Source of the DNA: JBPRGG01 sp051418075
Lineage (GTDB): Bacteria > Bacteroidota > Bacteroidia > Cytophagales > Cyclobacteriaceae
Reading direction: 5' to 3'
NCBI GenBank assembly: GCA_051418075.1
Contig: JBPRGG010000183.1
Location: forward strand, 1 to 64,000
DNA length: 64,000 bases
Part shown: one piece after another, positions 7,708 to 16,565 of the stretch
Numbering within the stretch: position 1 is the first letter of the stretch
Layout: the number at the start of each line of letters is the position of its first letter
Notes under the pieces: model-generated
The model's database searches: none
Told to the model about the DNA's origin: nothing
Seen by the model: the letters and a program-made list of their open reading frames with translations, nothing else
Program-made: the position numbers and the translations under genes

Positions 7708-10476
7708 TTAAAACCTTACTTTCAAACCAGTGTTCCAGGTACGGCCAAACCCAAAGTAGACCCTGTTCCTGATACTGCCATTTTCACCAAATTCCACATC
7801 TCCTTCACGGGCAGGATCAAACAAAATGTTGGATTCTGATTCGGCCATATATTCTTCATCCAACAGGTTATTCACATTGAGGTTCCAGGTCATGGCTATT
7901 CCACTGATCTCGAAGTTATAAGAGATCCCGGCGTCCAATAGGCTGTAATTGGGTAGCTTCCAGGCTTGATTGCCTGGCACATCAAAGCTTTCATCATCAG
8001 CCAGGTCAAAATCCGCATACAGATCATCAGCAAAGTAAAAGTTGCCATACAGGTGGAATCCAGTGAATATTTCATAATTTGCTCCCAGGCTGAAGGTGGT
8101 TTGAGCTGCATCCGGCACCTTCACTTCTTCCATATATAAGGTAAAATCCTGGGTATACTGCCCCCTTAATTCCTGATCATCCGGAACAAATGTGGCGGTA
8201 AAATTTTGATTATATCTCCAGTTACCTAAAGAAAGCATACCATTGATCTTTAATTTTCTGGTGGGAGCCATGACAAAATCCACCTCTACGCCCTGGTGTA
8301 CCTGGGCAATATTGGAGAAGTTTACGTTGCCTTCGATCCGGGTATCTCCGTCTCTTAATTCAGCTCCCCGGGATACCTGCCGATCTCCCCATTCAGTATG
8401 GTACACATTGATGTTACCACTTAAAAACTTGGAACGGTAGCCATAGCCTAATTCGAATGCTACTACAGATTGATTCTTCACATCTTCATTCACTTCATTG
8501 GTGAAATTCAGGAATACGTTGTCGAAGATCGGCTGTCGGGAGAAATAGCCGGCATTGGCAAATACATTATGATTTTCAGTGAGGTTATAATTTGCTCCTG
8601 CTTTCAGGGTGCCGCCCAGGAAATTTTCCCAATCCGACTCCTGCTCTTCACTGTCATCCTCATACTGGAAGTAATCTATTCTTTTAAACCCCTGGTTGGA
8701 TCCGGATAAACTGGCAAATGCTGATAATTTATCGCTAATGTATTCCAACTGACCAAACAAACCTAGCCAATTCACCAAACCATCATTATTGTAATCAATC
8801 TGGTTGCCATCAGCCCTTCCTTCATCGGTAAGATATTTGGCAGGCTCATTAATGTCATCATCATCAAAGTAAGCATCCAGGCCTAACAGGTTTTCCACTC
8901 TGCGGTAGTGTAAACCTTTATAGTAGCGGGCATCCACACCGGCTACCAGATTCCAGTTATCAGACAATTGATGGGTGAGGTTTGATAATAAACCATACCA
9001 GTTATGCTCATTCATGGAAGCTCTCAGGATCATGCCGTTTCTCCATGATTCAGCCACATTTTGACCGGCAAAGGGACCACTATATGCGGTATTATCAGTC
9101 ATGCCGGGTCCCTGCCAGGGAATTTGATCATCACCAAAAGCTGGTACATTGCCCCCGGTATTCCAGCTTTGGATATCATTCCAGCGAACAATTCCTTCAT
9201 CGGTTTTAAATTTACCGGAAGTCCGGAAACTCCCATTTATTCTACCCAGGTCTCCGGTTCCTCCTCCCCGGCCAAACGAAGCATAAGCTGAAGTAGATAA
9301 TTCTGTACGATCAGAAAAGGTCCAGTAGTGGTTCAGAAAAGCTTTCGGTTTGTGATAAAAATTTTTCCTCCAGGAAAATTCATTATCTTTAAAATCACTG
9401 CCGTTCCAGTAACCCCACTGAGGATTGTATTTGATCCCAAAACCTTCAGAACCAGTAACTTCATTGCCCAGGATAGTTTCAATGGTTACCCCGTCAAATG
9501 TTCCATATTCGCGCTGAAAATGCCATTGCGGAGCGCCTAACACAGTAAAGTGCAATGAGTGAGAGGTATTAATTTGTTTGGCTAAAGAGGCAAAATAAGA
9601 CCATCCCTCAAACTGGGTTCCGTCAGCATATCCGTCACCACGTGTATGACTTCCCTGAACCGTGAAAGCCCAACCACTCTGACCTAGTCCTGTGGAAGCT
9701 GAAATCCCATATTTTTGATAAAGATCATTACCCACAGACACAGAAGCGGTCATTCCTTTTTCTATTTCAGCTGCATTGGTTACAATATTGATAGACCCTC
9801 CTACAGAGGCTACGGCCAGTTTTGTGGCTCCCAGTCCCCTTTGCACCTGGATCTGGCTGGTTACATCACTCAAGCCAGCCCAGTTGGACCAGTAAACCCA
9901 CCCGTTCTCCATGTCATTCACCGGAATTCCGTTGATCATTACCGCTGTATTCCTTTGGTCAAATCCCCTTACGTTGATCCTGGAATCACCGAAACCACCA
10001 CCCTGCTTGGTCACATATACAGACGGCGTGGACCTCAGAATTTCCGGAAATTCCTGATTGCCTACCCTGTTTTCTATTTCCTGACTTTTAATAGTGGAAA
10101 CAGCTACCGGGGTTCTCCTGTCCTGGGCTACGGAAGCTATTACTTCAATTTCCTTGAGCCCGATGGTATTGGTCTTTACAGGAATAGTTCCCAGTTGGAT
10201 AACTTCATTGGCTTTTACATTCACCTCTACTTGTTGAGGCGTATAGCCTACAAAGGTGATGATAATTGTTTTCGCTCCAGGTTCTACACCATTTATAGTA
10301 AAATCCCCTTCAATATCTGTTAAAGAACCTTTTGAAGTGCCTTTTACAACAACATTAGCCCCTATCAGTCCTTCATCATTTTCCTGATCCAGTACACGAC
10401 CGGATATTACACCAGTCTGGGCCATGACAGACCATGCTATCAGGTTGATTAACATTGTCAACAATACTTTTTTCAT
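7708..10476 (-). CDS. TonB-dependent outer-membrane receptor with carboxypeptidase-regulatory domain
   Basis: The 922-residue protein has a signal peptide (to about residue 20), a CarboxypepD_reg-like beta-sandwich at about 22-110 (ISGRVLDQENDEGLIGANVV), a plug domain at about 120-235 (INVRGFDQRNTAVMINGIPV), and a long barrel ending in the C-terminal phenylalanine typical of outer-membrane proteins. It imports a large substrate using TonB energy. No SusD partner, peptidase or siderophore gene is adjacent, so the substrate cannot be inferred. Aspartate- and tryptophan-rich extracellular loops are visible. It has its own -7 element and terminator, so it is a single-gene unit. Confidence 0.93.
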   Translation of the reverse strand: MKKVLLTMLINLIAWSVMAQTGVISGRVLDQENDEGLIGANVVVKGTSKGSLTDIEGDFTINGVEPGAKTIIITFVGYTPQQVEVNVKANEVIQLGTIPVKTNTIGLKEIEVIASVAQDRRTPVAVSTIKSQEIENRVGNQEFPEILRSTPSVYVTKQGGGFGDSRINVRGFDQRNTAVMINGIPVNDMENGWVYWSNWAGLSDVTSQIQVQRGLGATKLAVASVGGSINIVTNAAEIEKGMTASVSVGNDLYQKYGISASTGLGQSGWAFTVQGSHTRGDGYADGTQFEGWSYFASLAKQINTSHSLHFTVLGAPQWHFQREYGTFDGVTIETILGNEVTGSEGFGIKYNPQWGYWNGSDFKDNEFSWRKNFYHKPKAFLNHYWTFSDRTELSTSAYASFGRGGGTGDLGRINGSFRTSGKFKTDEGIVRWNDIQSWNTGGNVPAFGDDQIPWQGPGMTDNTAYSGPFAGQNVAESWRNGMILRASMNEHNWYGLLSNLTHQLSDNWNLVAGVDARYYKGLHYRRVENLLGLDAYFDDDDINEPAKYLTDEGRADGNQIDYNNDGLVNWLGLFGQLEYISDKLSAFASLSGSNQGFKRIDYFQYEDDSEEQESDWENFLGGTLKAGANYNLTENHNVFANAGYFSRQPIFDNVFLNFTNEVNEDVKNQSVVAFELGYGYRSKFLSGNINVYHTEWGDRQVSRGAELRDGDTRIEGNVNFSNIAQVHQGVEVDFVMAPTRKLKINGMLSLGNWRYNQNFTATFVPDDQELRGQYTQDFTLYMEEVKVPDAAQTTFSLGANYEIFTGFHLYGNFYFADDLYADFDLADDESFDVPGNQAWKLPNYSLLDAGISYNFEISGIAMTWNLNVNNLLDEEYMAESESNILFDPAREGDVEFGENGSIRNRVYFGFGRTWNTGLKVRF

Positions 10477-10514
10477 GTCTCTGATTATTTTGAATGAACT
10501 TAAATTTTCAGGCG

Positions 10515-10522
10515 CAAAGATA
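10515..10522 (-). promoter_or_regulatory. -7 element of the TonB-dependent receptor gene
   Basis: The minus strand reads TATCTTTG, an exact TAnnTTTG, 38 bases before the ATG at 10476. A TTG lies 25 bases upstream, longer than the usual 19-21, so only the -7 box is claimed. Confidence 0.45.
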
Positions 10523-10816
10523 AGTTCCCGATGTAATGTTTTTAATTCAACAGTGTTAATTAATTGTTAAAACTTTCACTTTACCAAGGCCAAATATGAA
10601 TATACCAATCGAAAAACAGCTAAAATGTTTGGAATGCAAACGGTTTAAAAAGATTAAATTCTTATAAATAATCAAACGATGATAAATTATATGCAGTTTG
10701 ACCTCTGAAGCAAATGGATCATTGGCATGATCAACCAATTAAATATTCAACTGCAAGAAAGGAATTGTCCGTTTCATCCAAAACATTAGCACATTTTGCC
10801 AATGATCCTGATTAAA
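10523..10816. other. Intergenic, no gene seen
   Basis: AT-rich region upstream of the receptor gene. A 60-codon minus-strand frame at 10556-10738 has no domain, no ribosome-binding or promoter signal and unremarkable composition, so I do not call it. Confidence 0.5.
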
Positions 10817-11062
10817 ATGATAAAATGTTTAAGCTTTTTTATTATCCTGGAATTAACTGCGTTGCTTATGGCCCGTAAGTTCCCCCCACTGAATCCGGCA
10901 GCATAATCCAACCGGGAGGAAGACATCTTTGATGTACAGGGTCAGATCACCGGAAATGAATCTGATAATTATTTTGAATTAATTGTTACATATCCCGGAT
11001 CTCCCGGATTTAGCGGCGGGGCAGCATGCTATCATCTGGAAAAGAAAACAGGAAAAAACTAA
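10817..11062 (+). pseudogene. Small secreted-protein gene broken by an in-frame stop
   Basis: From ATG 10817 the frame encodes a signal-peptide-like start (MIKCLSFFIILELTALLMAR), then meets TAA at 10904. The same frame stays open after the stop to TAA at 11060, encoding NREEDIFDVQGQITGNESDN and a GSPGFSGGAACYHLEKK tail. Continuity of frame on both sides of one stop suggests a gene inactivated by a point mutation. No homologue is recognised. The alternative is that the 28-residue first part and the later frame are both chance. Confidence 0.4.
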
Positions 11063-11121
11063 AATCTGAAACAAGCATCATATCTCCATTCCCGAAAACC
11101 AGAAGCAGAGCCCGATAAGAT

Positions 11122-12285
11122 TTAATTGATGGAAATTGCTTTTTCTGTTTCCCTCGGATGAATATGATCTTTACGATTTTTTAAAAACCCACCTTTTCTT
11201 TGGCTATATACCGCCTTAATCTCACTGATGATGGCCAGGGCAATTTCTTCCTGGTCATCCGCTCCAATATCCAAACCCACCGGATAGTAAATTTTTGCCA
11301 GATCTGCCGGGGATAAATGAATTTTTTGAGCTTCTAATTGTTGAAACAACTTAATAGCTCTTTTTTTGGGTCCCAGCAGGCCGATGTATTTGAGTTTATT
11401 AAAATTTTCCTGCTGCTTCAAAATGCCTGACAAAACACTTAAATCATATTTAAAATTATGAGACATAATTAACACAGCATCGTTTATACGGAACTGAAAG
11501 TAGTTTTCAATTTCCTGCCTGGCTACACAGGAAACCAGGTCAGCCTCAGGAAATCTATTGGGTGAAACATGGGCAATACAATCGTCTGTAACAGTAACTT
11601 TCCAGCCCAGTTGCTTGGCCAGGTTCACCACCGGCACTGCATCAAATCCGCCTCCAAAAATGATCAGATGGATTGGCGGATTTAAAACTTCGAAAAAAAT
11701 CTTTAAACGGCCATTTGCAAAATTTATCCAGGCGGTACGGGATCTTTGCTGTGTTACCGCCTCCTTCAAATGATCTCCCAACAATTCACCTAAAGACTGA
11801 TTTAAAAAATATTTGTCATCCTGTACAAATAAGCGATCACCCAGTTGAAATGGAAGACTTCCTTCCTGATCCAACACCCGGGCAAAACCACAGGGCTTTT
11901 CATTTTTAAGAAATAAACGTAAGACTTCCAGGGGGTTTTCCGGATCTGAAGGATGGAGAGGTTCAAGCAAAACATGAATGACCCCGTTACAACCCAAACC
12001 TATTCCCATTTGCTCAGCGCTTTCATCATCCATGGTATCATAGACTACCACCCGTGGCTTACCGGCCAGGATCACCTGTCGGGATTTCCTTAAAGCATCG
12101 CCCTCCAGACAGCCACCACTGATAGATCCTGTCCACCTGCCATCTTCGGTCATCAGCATACGGGCTCCTGGTCTTCGGTAGGATGATCCTTCCACCTGTA
12201 CTACTGTAGCCAGGGCTGCTTTAGTCCGTTCGAAATCTATTTCATCATAGGATTTCAGAATTTTGACCAATTCTTTCATGTTCAT
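11122..12285 (-). CDS. XdhC/CoxI family protein (molybdenum-hydroxylase maturation type)
   Basis: XdhC binds molybdenum cofactor, promotes its sulfuration and delivers it to xanthine dehydrogenase-type enzymes. The 387-residue protein has the XdhC/CoxI N-terminal domain (VVQVEGSSYRRPGARMLM, SGGCLEGDAL) at about 28-70. The C-terminal Rossmann-like XdhC_C domain covers about 205-350 (IIFGGGFDAVPVV, LLGPKKRA). No xanthine dehydrogenase or CO dehydrogenase subunit gene lies in the window, so its client must be elsewhere. It overlaps the HAD gene upstream by 41 bases. A second start at 12279 is equally plausible. Confidence 0.88.
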   Translation of the reverse strand: MNMKELVKILKSYDEIDFERTKAALATVVQVEGSSYRRPGARMLMTEDGRWTGSISGGCLEGDALRKSRQVILAGKPRVVVYDTMDDESAEQMGIGLGCNGVIHVLLEPLHPSDPENPLEVLRLFLKNEKPCGFARVLDQEGSLPFQLGDRLFVQDDKYFLNQSLGELLGDHLKEAVTQQRSRTAWINFANGRLKIFFEVLNPPIHLIIFGGGFDAVPVVNLAKQLGWKVTVTDDCIAHVSPNRFPEADLVSCVARQEIENYFQFRINDAVLIMSHNFKYDLSVLSGILKQQENFNKLKYIGLLGPKKRAIKLFQQLEAQKIHLSPADLAKIYYPVGLDIGADDQEEIALAIISEIKAVYSQRKGGFLKNRKDHIHPRETEKAISIN

Positions 12286-13078
12286 TGCCAGTTAAGTCTA
12301 CTACACCATTTAAAATATAACGCGGCACGTAGGGAAACTGCTTCAAGTCACTTAATTTAGTTATGCCACTCAATACCAACACTGTATCAATTTCTGATTC
12401 TATACCAGCAATAATATCCGTATCCATCCTGTCACCAATGATCACCGTATCTTCTGGTTCTGAACCAAGTATTTTTAAAGCTGTACGCATTATCAGTGGA
12501 TTGGGTTTACCCACATAATAGGCATTACGCCCGGAGGCCAGTTCAATAGGCGCTATTAATGCTTTGGTGGCAGGAACTATACCATTTTCGGTGGGTCCGG
12601 TCAGGTCGGAATTAGTGCCTATCAATTTTGCACCATTAAGTACCAGGTTTATGGCATGGGCCATCTTTTCATAATTGAGGGTTCTGGTCTCTCCCATCAC
12701 CACATAATCTGGATTGATATCATTCATGGTGTAACCCACTTCATAAAGGGCATTGATCAAACCTGGTTCACCAATGACATAAGCGCTCCCCTGTGGCTTT
12801 TGCTGGGACAAAAATATAGCAGTCGCCAATGCACTGGTATAAAATACATCTTCCTCTACCTCAATTCCAAGTCGGTACATCTTGTCCTTGAGCTCCTTTC
12901 GGGATTTTTCACTGGAATTGGTCAGAAACAGGAATTTTTTTTCACGGGCTTTTAGCCAGGTCACAAATTCTTTTACCCCGGGAAGAATTTTATTGCCATG
13001 ATAAAGCACCCCGTCCATGTCACAGATAAAAGATTTTTTACCGCGAATTTCCGAAATCAATGTGGCCGGGGTTTTCAA
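12245..13078 (-). CDS. HAD-IIA family sugar-phosphatase-like hydrolase (NagD-like)
   Basis: The 277-residue protein carries DMDGVLYHG at 20-28, where the first aspartate is the phospho-accepting nucleophile. It also has the conserved LTNSS segment and the GKPNPLIMRTAL plus VIIGDRMDTDI motifs of HAD-IIA enzymes (NagD, AraL, p-nitrophenylphosphatase). It is expected to hydrolyse a small phosphorylated metabolite in the cytoplasm; the substrate is unknown. It runs directly into the XdhC-like gene with a 41-base overlap, so the two are co-translated from one message. Confidence 0.9.
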   Translation of the reverse strand: MKTPATLISEIRGKKSFICDMDGVLYHGNKILPGVKEFVTWLKAREKKFLFLTNSSEKSRKELKDKMYRLGIEVEEDVFYTSALATAIFLSQQKPQGSAYVIGEPGLINALYEVGYTMNDINPDYVVMGETRTLNYEKMAHAINLVLNGAKLIGTNSDLTGPTENGIVPATKALIAPIELASGRNAYYVGKPNPLIMRTALKILGSEPEDTVIIGDRMDTDIIAGIESEIDTVLVLSGITKLSDLKQFPYVPRYILNGVVDLTGNEHERIGQNSEIL

Positions 13079-13367
13079 GTGAAAAAATTTTTAAGTTTGG
13101 ACATATTTTTTAATAATTCTCAAGAAATTCAAATAAAAATTACTGCAACTTGCCTTATCCGCAAAATATTTTGATTTCCATCTAACAAACCTGCCAAATA
13201 TTTTAAATAAGCACAATTAACAACTGATTAATGGCTAAACTTCTAATTAATTGATTAACAGTTATTTAAAAAACTATTAAATATTTTAAATATTTTCAAA
13301 ATAAAAAGGAAACATATAATTAATATTAAAAGTAAAACAAATTTTTTTTAAAACAGTATAATATTAT
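13079..13367. other. AT-rich intergenic region
   Basis: Very AT-rich DNA between the HAD gene (minus) and a small plus-strand gene. It should hold promoters for both directions. No exact TAnnTTTG pair was found by eye. Confidence 0.5.
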
Positions 13368-13493
13368 GTGATACGATTAATACATATATTAGGAGCAATG
13401 ATATTGGCCATATTTGCCAGTGTCTTTTACATGATATCAGTAATTTTCATACTACTGATACAGCCATTTAAAACATTGTTACATAGATTGTAA
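13368..13493 (+). CDS. Putative 41-residue single-span membrane protein
   Basis: A short frame starts at GTG 13368 and encodes a very hydrophobic peptide (MIRLIHILGAMILAIFASVF, then YMISVIFILLIQPFKTLLHR). That is one long or two short membrane helices with a basic C-terminus. It ends at 13493, followed 19 bases later by a strong terminator at 13513-13542, which fits a real transcript. An internal ATG at 13398 is an alternative start. No family is recognised and AT-rich DNA can give such frames by chance. Confidence 0.4.
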   Translation: MIRLIHILGAMILAIFASVFYMISVIFILLIQPFKTLLHRL

Positions 13494-13512
13494 CATCATC
13501 AGAAACCATTAA

Positions 13513-13542
13513 AAAAAAGCTTCATTTTCATGAAGCTTTTTT
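13513..13542. terminator. Bidirectional intrinsic terminator
   Basis: AAAAAAGCTTCAT, loop TTTC, ATGAAGCTTTTTT: a perfect 13-base stem with A and T arms. It lies 18 bases past the mdh stop on the minus strand and 19 past the small plus-strand gene, so it can serve both. Confidence 0.88.
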
Positions 13543-13559
13543 AATTTAAGGCCTGTTGA

Positions 13560-14489
13560 TCAGCTCATTTTATCCAGGGCTTCCATCACATCCCGAACAT
13601 GCTGCTCAGATGTTTTTAATAATTGTTTCTCTTCATCATTCAAATCAAGCTCAATGATCTTCTCAATTCCATTTTTACCTAAGATCGCAGGAGCTCCTAG
13701 ATAACAATTGTCAATTCCGTATTCTCCTTCTAATTTAACACATACAGGGAACACCCTTCTCTGATCTTTCACAATCGCTTCAGCCATTTGAGCCGCAGCA
13801 GATCCCGGAGCATACCAGGCAGAAGTACCCAGCAACTTCACGATCTCACCACCACCTGTTTTTGTTCTTTGAACAATTGCATCTAATTCTTCTTTTCCGA
13901 TCAATTCAGTCACAGGAATACCTGCCACTGTGGTATATCGGGGTAGAGGAACCATGGTATCTCCATGACCACCCATTAAAATCGCCTGGATCTCTTTTGG
14001 AGATATGCCAATCGCGTCGGCCAGGAAGGCTCGGTAACGGGCAGTATCCAAAATTCCGGCCATACCCATTACCCTTTCCCGCGGGAACTTGGATACCAGG
14101 TGAGCCTGATATGTCATCACATCCAGCGGATTAGATACAATGATGATAATTGTATCAGGAGAATGCTTGATCACATTTTCTGTCACACTTTTTACGATAC
14201 CAGCATTGGTGCTGATCAGGTCATCCCGGCTCATGCCTGGCTTACGGGGCAATCCGGAAGTGATCACTACCACATCTGAATTGGCAGTTTTGGAATAGTC
14301 ATTGGTAGAACCAATGGTACGGGTATCATAGTAATCAACCGGAGCTTTTTGCCAGATATCAAGGGCTTTGCCTTCAGCAAAATTTTCTTTGATATCTACC
14401 AATACTACCTCATTGGCAATTTCTTTATAGGCAAGTACGTCGGCACAAGTTGCTCCAACATTTCCTGCTCCTACAACGGTAATTTTCAT
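13560..14489 (-). CDS. mdh: Malate dehydrogenase (NAD)
   Basis: This enzyme interconverts malate and oxaloacetate in the TCA cycle. The 309-residue protein has the NAD-binding GAGNVG at 7-12. The substrate loop reads GLPRKPGMSRDDL, where arginine instead of glutamine before KPG indicates malate rather than lactate. MGGHGDTMVP, with the catalytic histidine near residue 175, is also present. Length and motifs match the lactate-dehydrogenase-like MDH group common in Bacteroidota. It is a single-gene unit ended by the terminator at 13513-13542. Confidence 0.95.
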   Translation of the reverse strand: MKITVVGAGNVGATCADVLAYKEIANEVVLVDIKENFAEGKALDIWQKAPVDYYDTRTIGSTNDYSKTANSDVVVITSGLPRKPGMSRDDLISTNAGIVKSVTENVIKHSPDTIIIIVSNPLDVMTYQAHLVSKFPRERVMGMAGILDTARYRAFLADAIGISPKEIQAILMGGHGDTMVPLPRYTTVAGIPVTELIGKEELDAIVQRTKTGGGEIVKLLGTSAWYAPGSAAAQMAEAIVKDQRRVFPVCVKLEGEYGIDNCYLGAPAILGKNGIEKIIELDLNDEEKQLLKTSEQHVRDVMEALDKMS

Positions 14490-14652
14490 AATAATTATTT
14501 TTATGGTTAAAAAATGATTCTAAGTGAGGTAAAGTTATTAATTACCTTTCACTTAATAAACAAAATAATCCTGTAAAATTGAGGATAATGATTTATTAAT
14601 ATTTTGGCTGTGAATAGTATAAGTGGATAGTGGTACCGCTACTACAAGTCTG

Positions 14653-15204
14653 TTAAAAATCACTATTCCCATTCTTAAATTCGGATGGGCTCACATAAAC
14701 CTGGGCCAGGTTAAAAAATCCCAGTGAAGACTTATAGGCTTTGAACAGATTATCCATCATACCATTGTAGATCTCAGCCAGGGAGGTGATCATTTTTGCC
14801 TTAACCTTTTCATTTTCACTAAATATCTCATAAATATTTACTTTGGGCACCACATACATTTCGGCTGATTCTGAATCTACAATAGAATTATATATGCGAT
14901 AAGTCTGATCCAGCAGAGAACTACTGCCGAAAGCTTCCCCTGATCTGACCACCCTCAGGACTTCCAGTTTTTCTTTCACATCAAGGCTAAGAGAAACCTT
15001 GCCACTTTTTACCAGGTATAAAGCATTGCTGGGGTCTCCCCTGAAAAACACTGCTTCATTACCTTTATATCTTCTTAAATAAAGATAAGGTAAAAAATGA
15101 GCCATTTCATCATATGTGAGCTTTTCAAAAATCTTGATCTTGCTTAAAAACCTGAATATATTAAGCTCCTTGGCGGTATATGACTTTTTAAAGGGATTGA
15201 TCAT
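14653..15204 (-). CDS. Cyclic nucleotide-binding-domain protein
   Basis: The roughly 183-residue protein contains one cNMP-binding beta-roll (about residues 25-140), including KGNEAVFFRGDPSNALYLVK and SGEAFGSSSLLDQ, and a helical C-terminus without a recognisable HTH. It probably senses a nucleotide or acts as a structural regulator; ligand and output are unknown. I choose the ATG at 15204 (MINPFKKSYTAKEL) because starts further upstream run deep into tilS; this still overlaps tilS by 17 bases, pointing to coupling. An ATG at 15279 would give 208 residues. Confidence 0.8.
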   Translation of the reverse strand: MINPFKKSYTAKELNIFRFLSKIKIFEKLTYDEMAHFLPYLYLRRYKGNEAVFFRGDPSNALYLVKSGKVSLSLDVKEKLEVLRVVRSGEAFGSSSLLDQTYRIYNSIVDSESAEMYVVPKVNIYEIFSENEKVKAKMITSLAEIYNGMMDNLFKAYKSSLGFFNLAQVYVSPSEFKNGNSDF

Positions 15205-16525
15205 GACTGAAATATTTAATTCGGTAGATGTTCCTGGTGGCGGGTGTGACTTTATATCTCTCATCGATTCGATGCCCAATCACCCACACGATATCTTTTC
15301 CTGACAACAACAGAATAATTCTCTTTTTCAAGTTTACAGGAATTTTTTTATCTATCATAAAATCACTTATCTTTTTTTTGCCTGATAATCCTAAAGGAAT
15401 AAACCAGTCTCCTTCCTTCCAGGACCGTATTTTTAAAGGAAAATGCAGCTTATCAAAATCCAGTTGTGCCACCTGGGAATCCCTGGACATTGACAATAAT
15501 TCAGCATTGACTACCTCCATTTGCAACCTGACTGAGCCTTTGATCCATTCCTTCTGATCAGGCCCGTCAATAGATTGTTCCTCCAGGTCAGGGGCCCGGA
15601 CTGATACCAAAACAGCCTCCCGGTCAATATTTAACACATAACCTGAAGCATAAAACATCTTTCCTGGCTGATCAATACTGGCTATAATATCTCTGCTTTG
15701 ATCCAGGTTAAATCCAAATTGTCTGATCAATTCAAACAGCAGCACCTGAGCTTCCCTTTCCTTCACCAATGGCTTCTTTTGAATCCAGTAGTGATCTCCT
15801 CTTCGGCTGGTATACTTTTTCTTAAAGGCATTTACTTGCTGAATCCAGACATGTTCTGCTGCCACCATCCTCTCAATGGTACTATCCAGCGTTTGAAGCA
15901 ATGAGGGGTTAATCTTTTCTAACTGAGGAATTACCTTGTGCCGGATCAGGTTCCTGGAAATTTTAAGATCCTGATTCGATTGATCCTGGCGCCATTTCAG
16001 CTGACGCTGGTGGGCATATTGTTCCAGTTGGTGTCGGGTGGCAAACAACAAAGGACGGATCACCATGGCTCTTTTCGGTGGTATTCCCCTCAATCCAGCC
16101 AGTCCGGTGCCTTTTACCAGATTAAATAATATGGTTTCCAGATTGTCATTCTTATGATGGGCCGTGGCCAGCCACTTAAAATCATTGACACGCAACAATT
16201 GGTCAAACCAGGCATATCTCAGTTCACGGGCTGCCATTTCCACAGAAACCTGATCCCGGGCAGCTACCGCCAACGTATCAAAATCCTTTAAAAAAAGTTC
16301 CGATTTATAGCTTTGAGCCAGCTTTTTTACAAATGCGGCATCCTGATCAGAAGCAGCGCCTCTTAAATGAAAATTACAATGTGCTATACTAAACTTAAAC
16401 CCGGCCTGAAAGAACAGATCTGTCATGACCACCGAATCCAGCCCACCACTTACCGCCAGCAAGATCTTATCGTCACTATCAAAAAGGGCATGTTTTTTGT
16501 TAAAATGTAAAAAAGTCTCAATCAT
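15188..16525 (-). CDS. tilS: tRNA(Ile)-lysidine synthase TilS
   Basis: TilS modifies C34 of the CAT-anticodon tRNA-Ile to lysidine so that it reads AUA. The 445-residue protein shows the PP-loop ATP-binding motif AVSGGLDS at 24-31. TAHHKNDNLETILFNL follows, then the middle TilS domain. The C-terminal domain (KIRSWKEGDWFIPLGLSGKK) matches long, bacterial-type TilS. It is divergent from the OstA-like gene, with 40 bases between their starts, and co-directional with the downstream cNMP-binding gene, which it overlaps. Confidence 0.95.
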   Translation of the reverse strand: MIETFLHFNKKHALFDSDDKILLAVSGGLDSVVMTDLFFQAGFKFSIAHCNFHLRGAASDQDAAFVKKLAQSYKSELFLKDFDTLAVAARDQVSVEMAARELRYAWFDQLLRVNDFKWLATAHHKNDNLETILFNLVKGTGLAGLRGIPPKRAMVIRPLLFATRHQLEQYAHQRQLKWRQDQSNQDLKISRNLIRHKVIPQLEKINPSLLQTLDSTIERMVAAEHVWIQQVNAFKKKYTSRRGDHYWIQKKPLVKEREAQVLLFELIRQFGFNLDQSRDIIASIDQPGKMFYASGYVLNIDREAVLVSVRAPDLEEQSIDGPDQKEWIKGSVRLQMEVVNAELLSMSRDSQVAQLDFDKLHFPLKIRSWKEGDWFIPLGLSGKKKISDFMIDKKIPVNLKKRIILLLSGKDIVWVIGHRIDERYKVTPATRNIYRIKYFSHDQSL

Positions 16526-16541
16526 ATTTTAAATATATCCT

Positions 16542-16549
16542 TAAATTTG
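16542..16549 (+). promoter_or_regulatory. -7 element of the OstA-like gene
   Basis: TAAATTTG matches TAnnTTTG, 16 bases before the ATG at 16566, in the 40-base gap shared with divergent tilS. No -33 TTG at ideal spacing was seen. Confidence 0.4.
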
Positions 16550-16565
16550 GCCCTTTGAAAAGCAG

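Noticed and set aside
9715..10323. 202-codon plus-strand frame opposite the TonB-dependent receptor
   Set aside because: Antisense shadow of a clearly coding gene, with no domain of its own.
7708..10476. Polysaccharide-utilisation (SusC/SusD) locus
   Set aside because: The receptor has no SusD gene, glycosidase or sensor beside it, and the sulfatase is more than 40 kb away.
10556..10738. 60-codon minus-strand frame upstream of the TonB-dependent receptor
   Set aside because: No conserved feature or expression signal, and its composition is like the surrounding AT-rich spacer.
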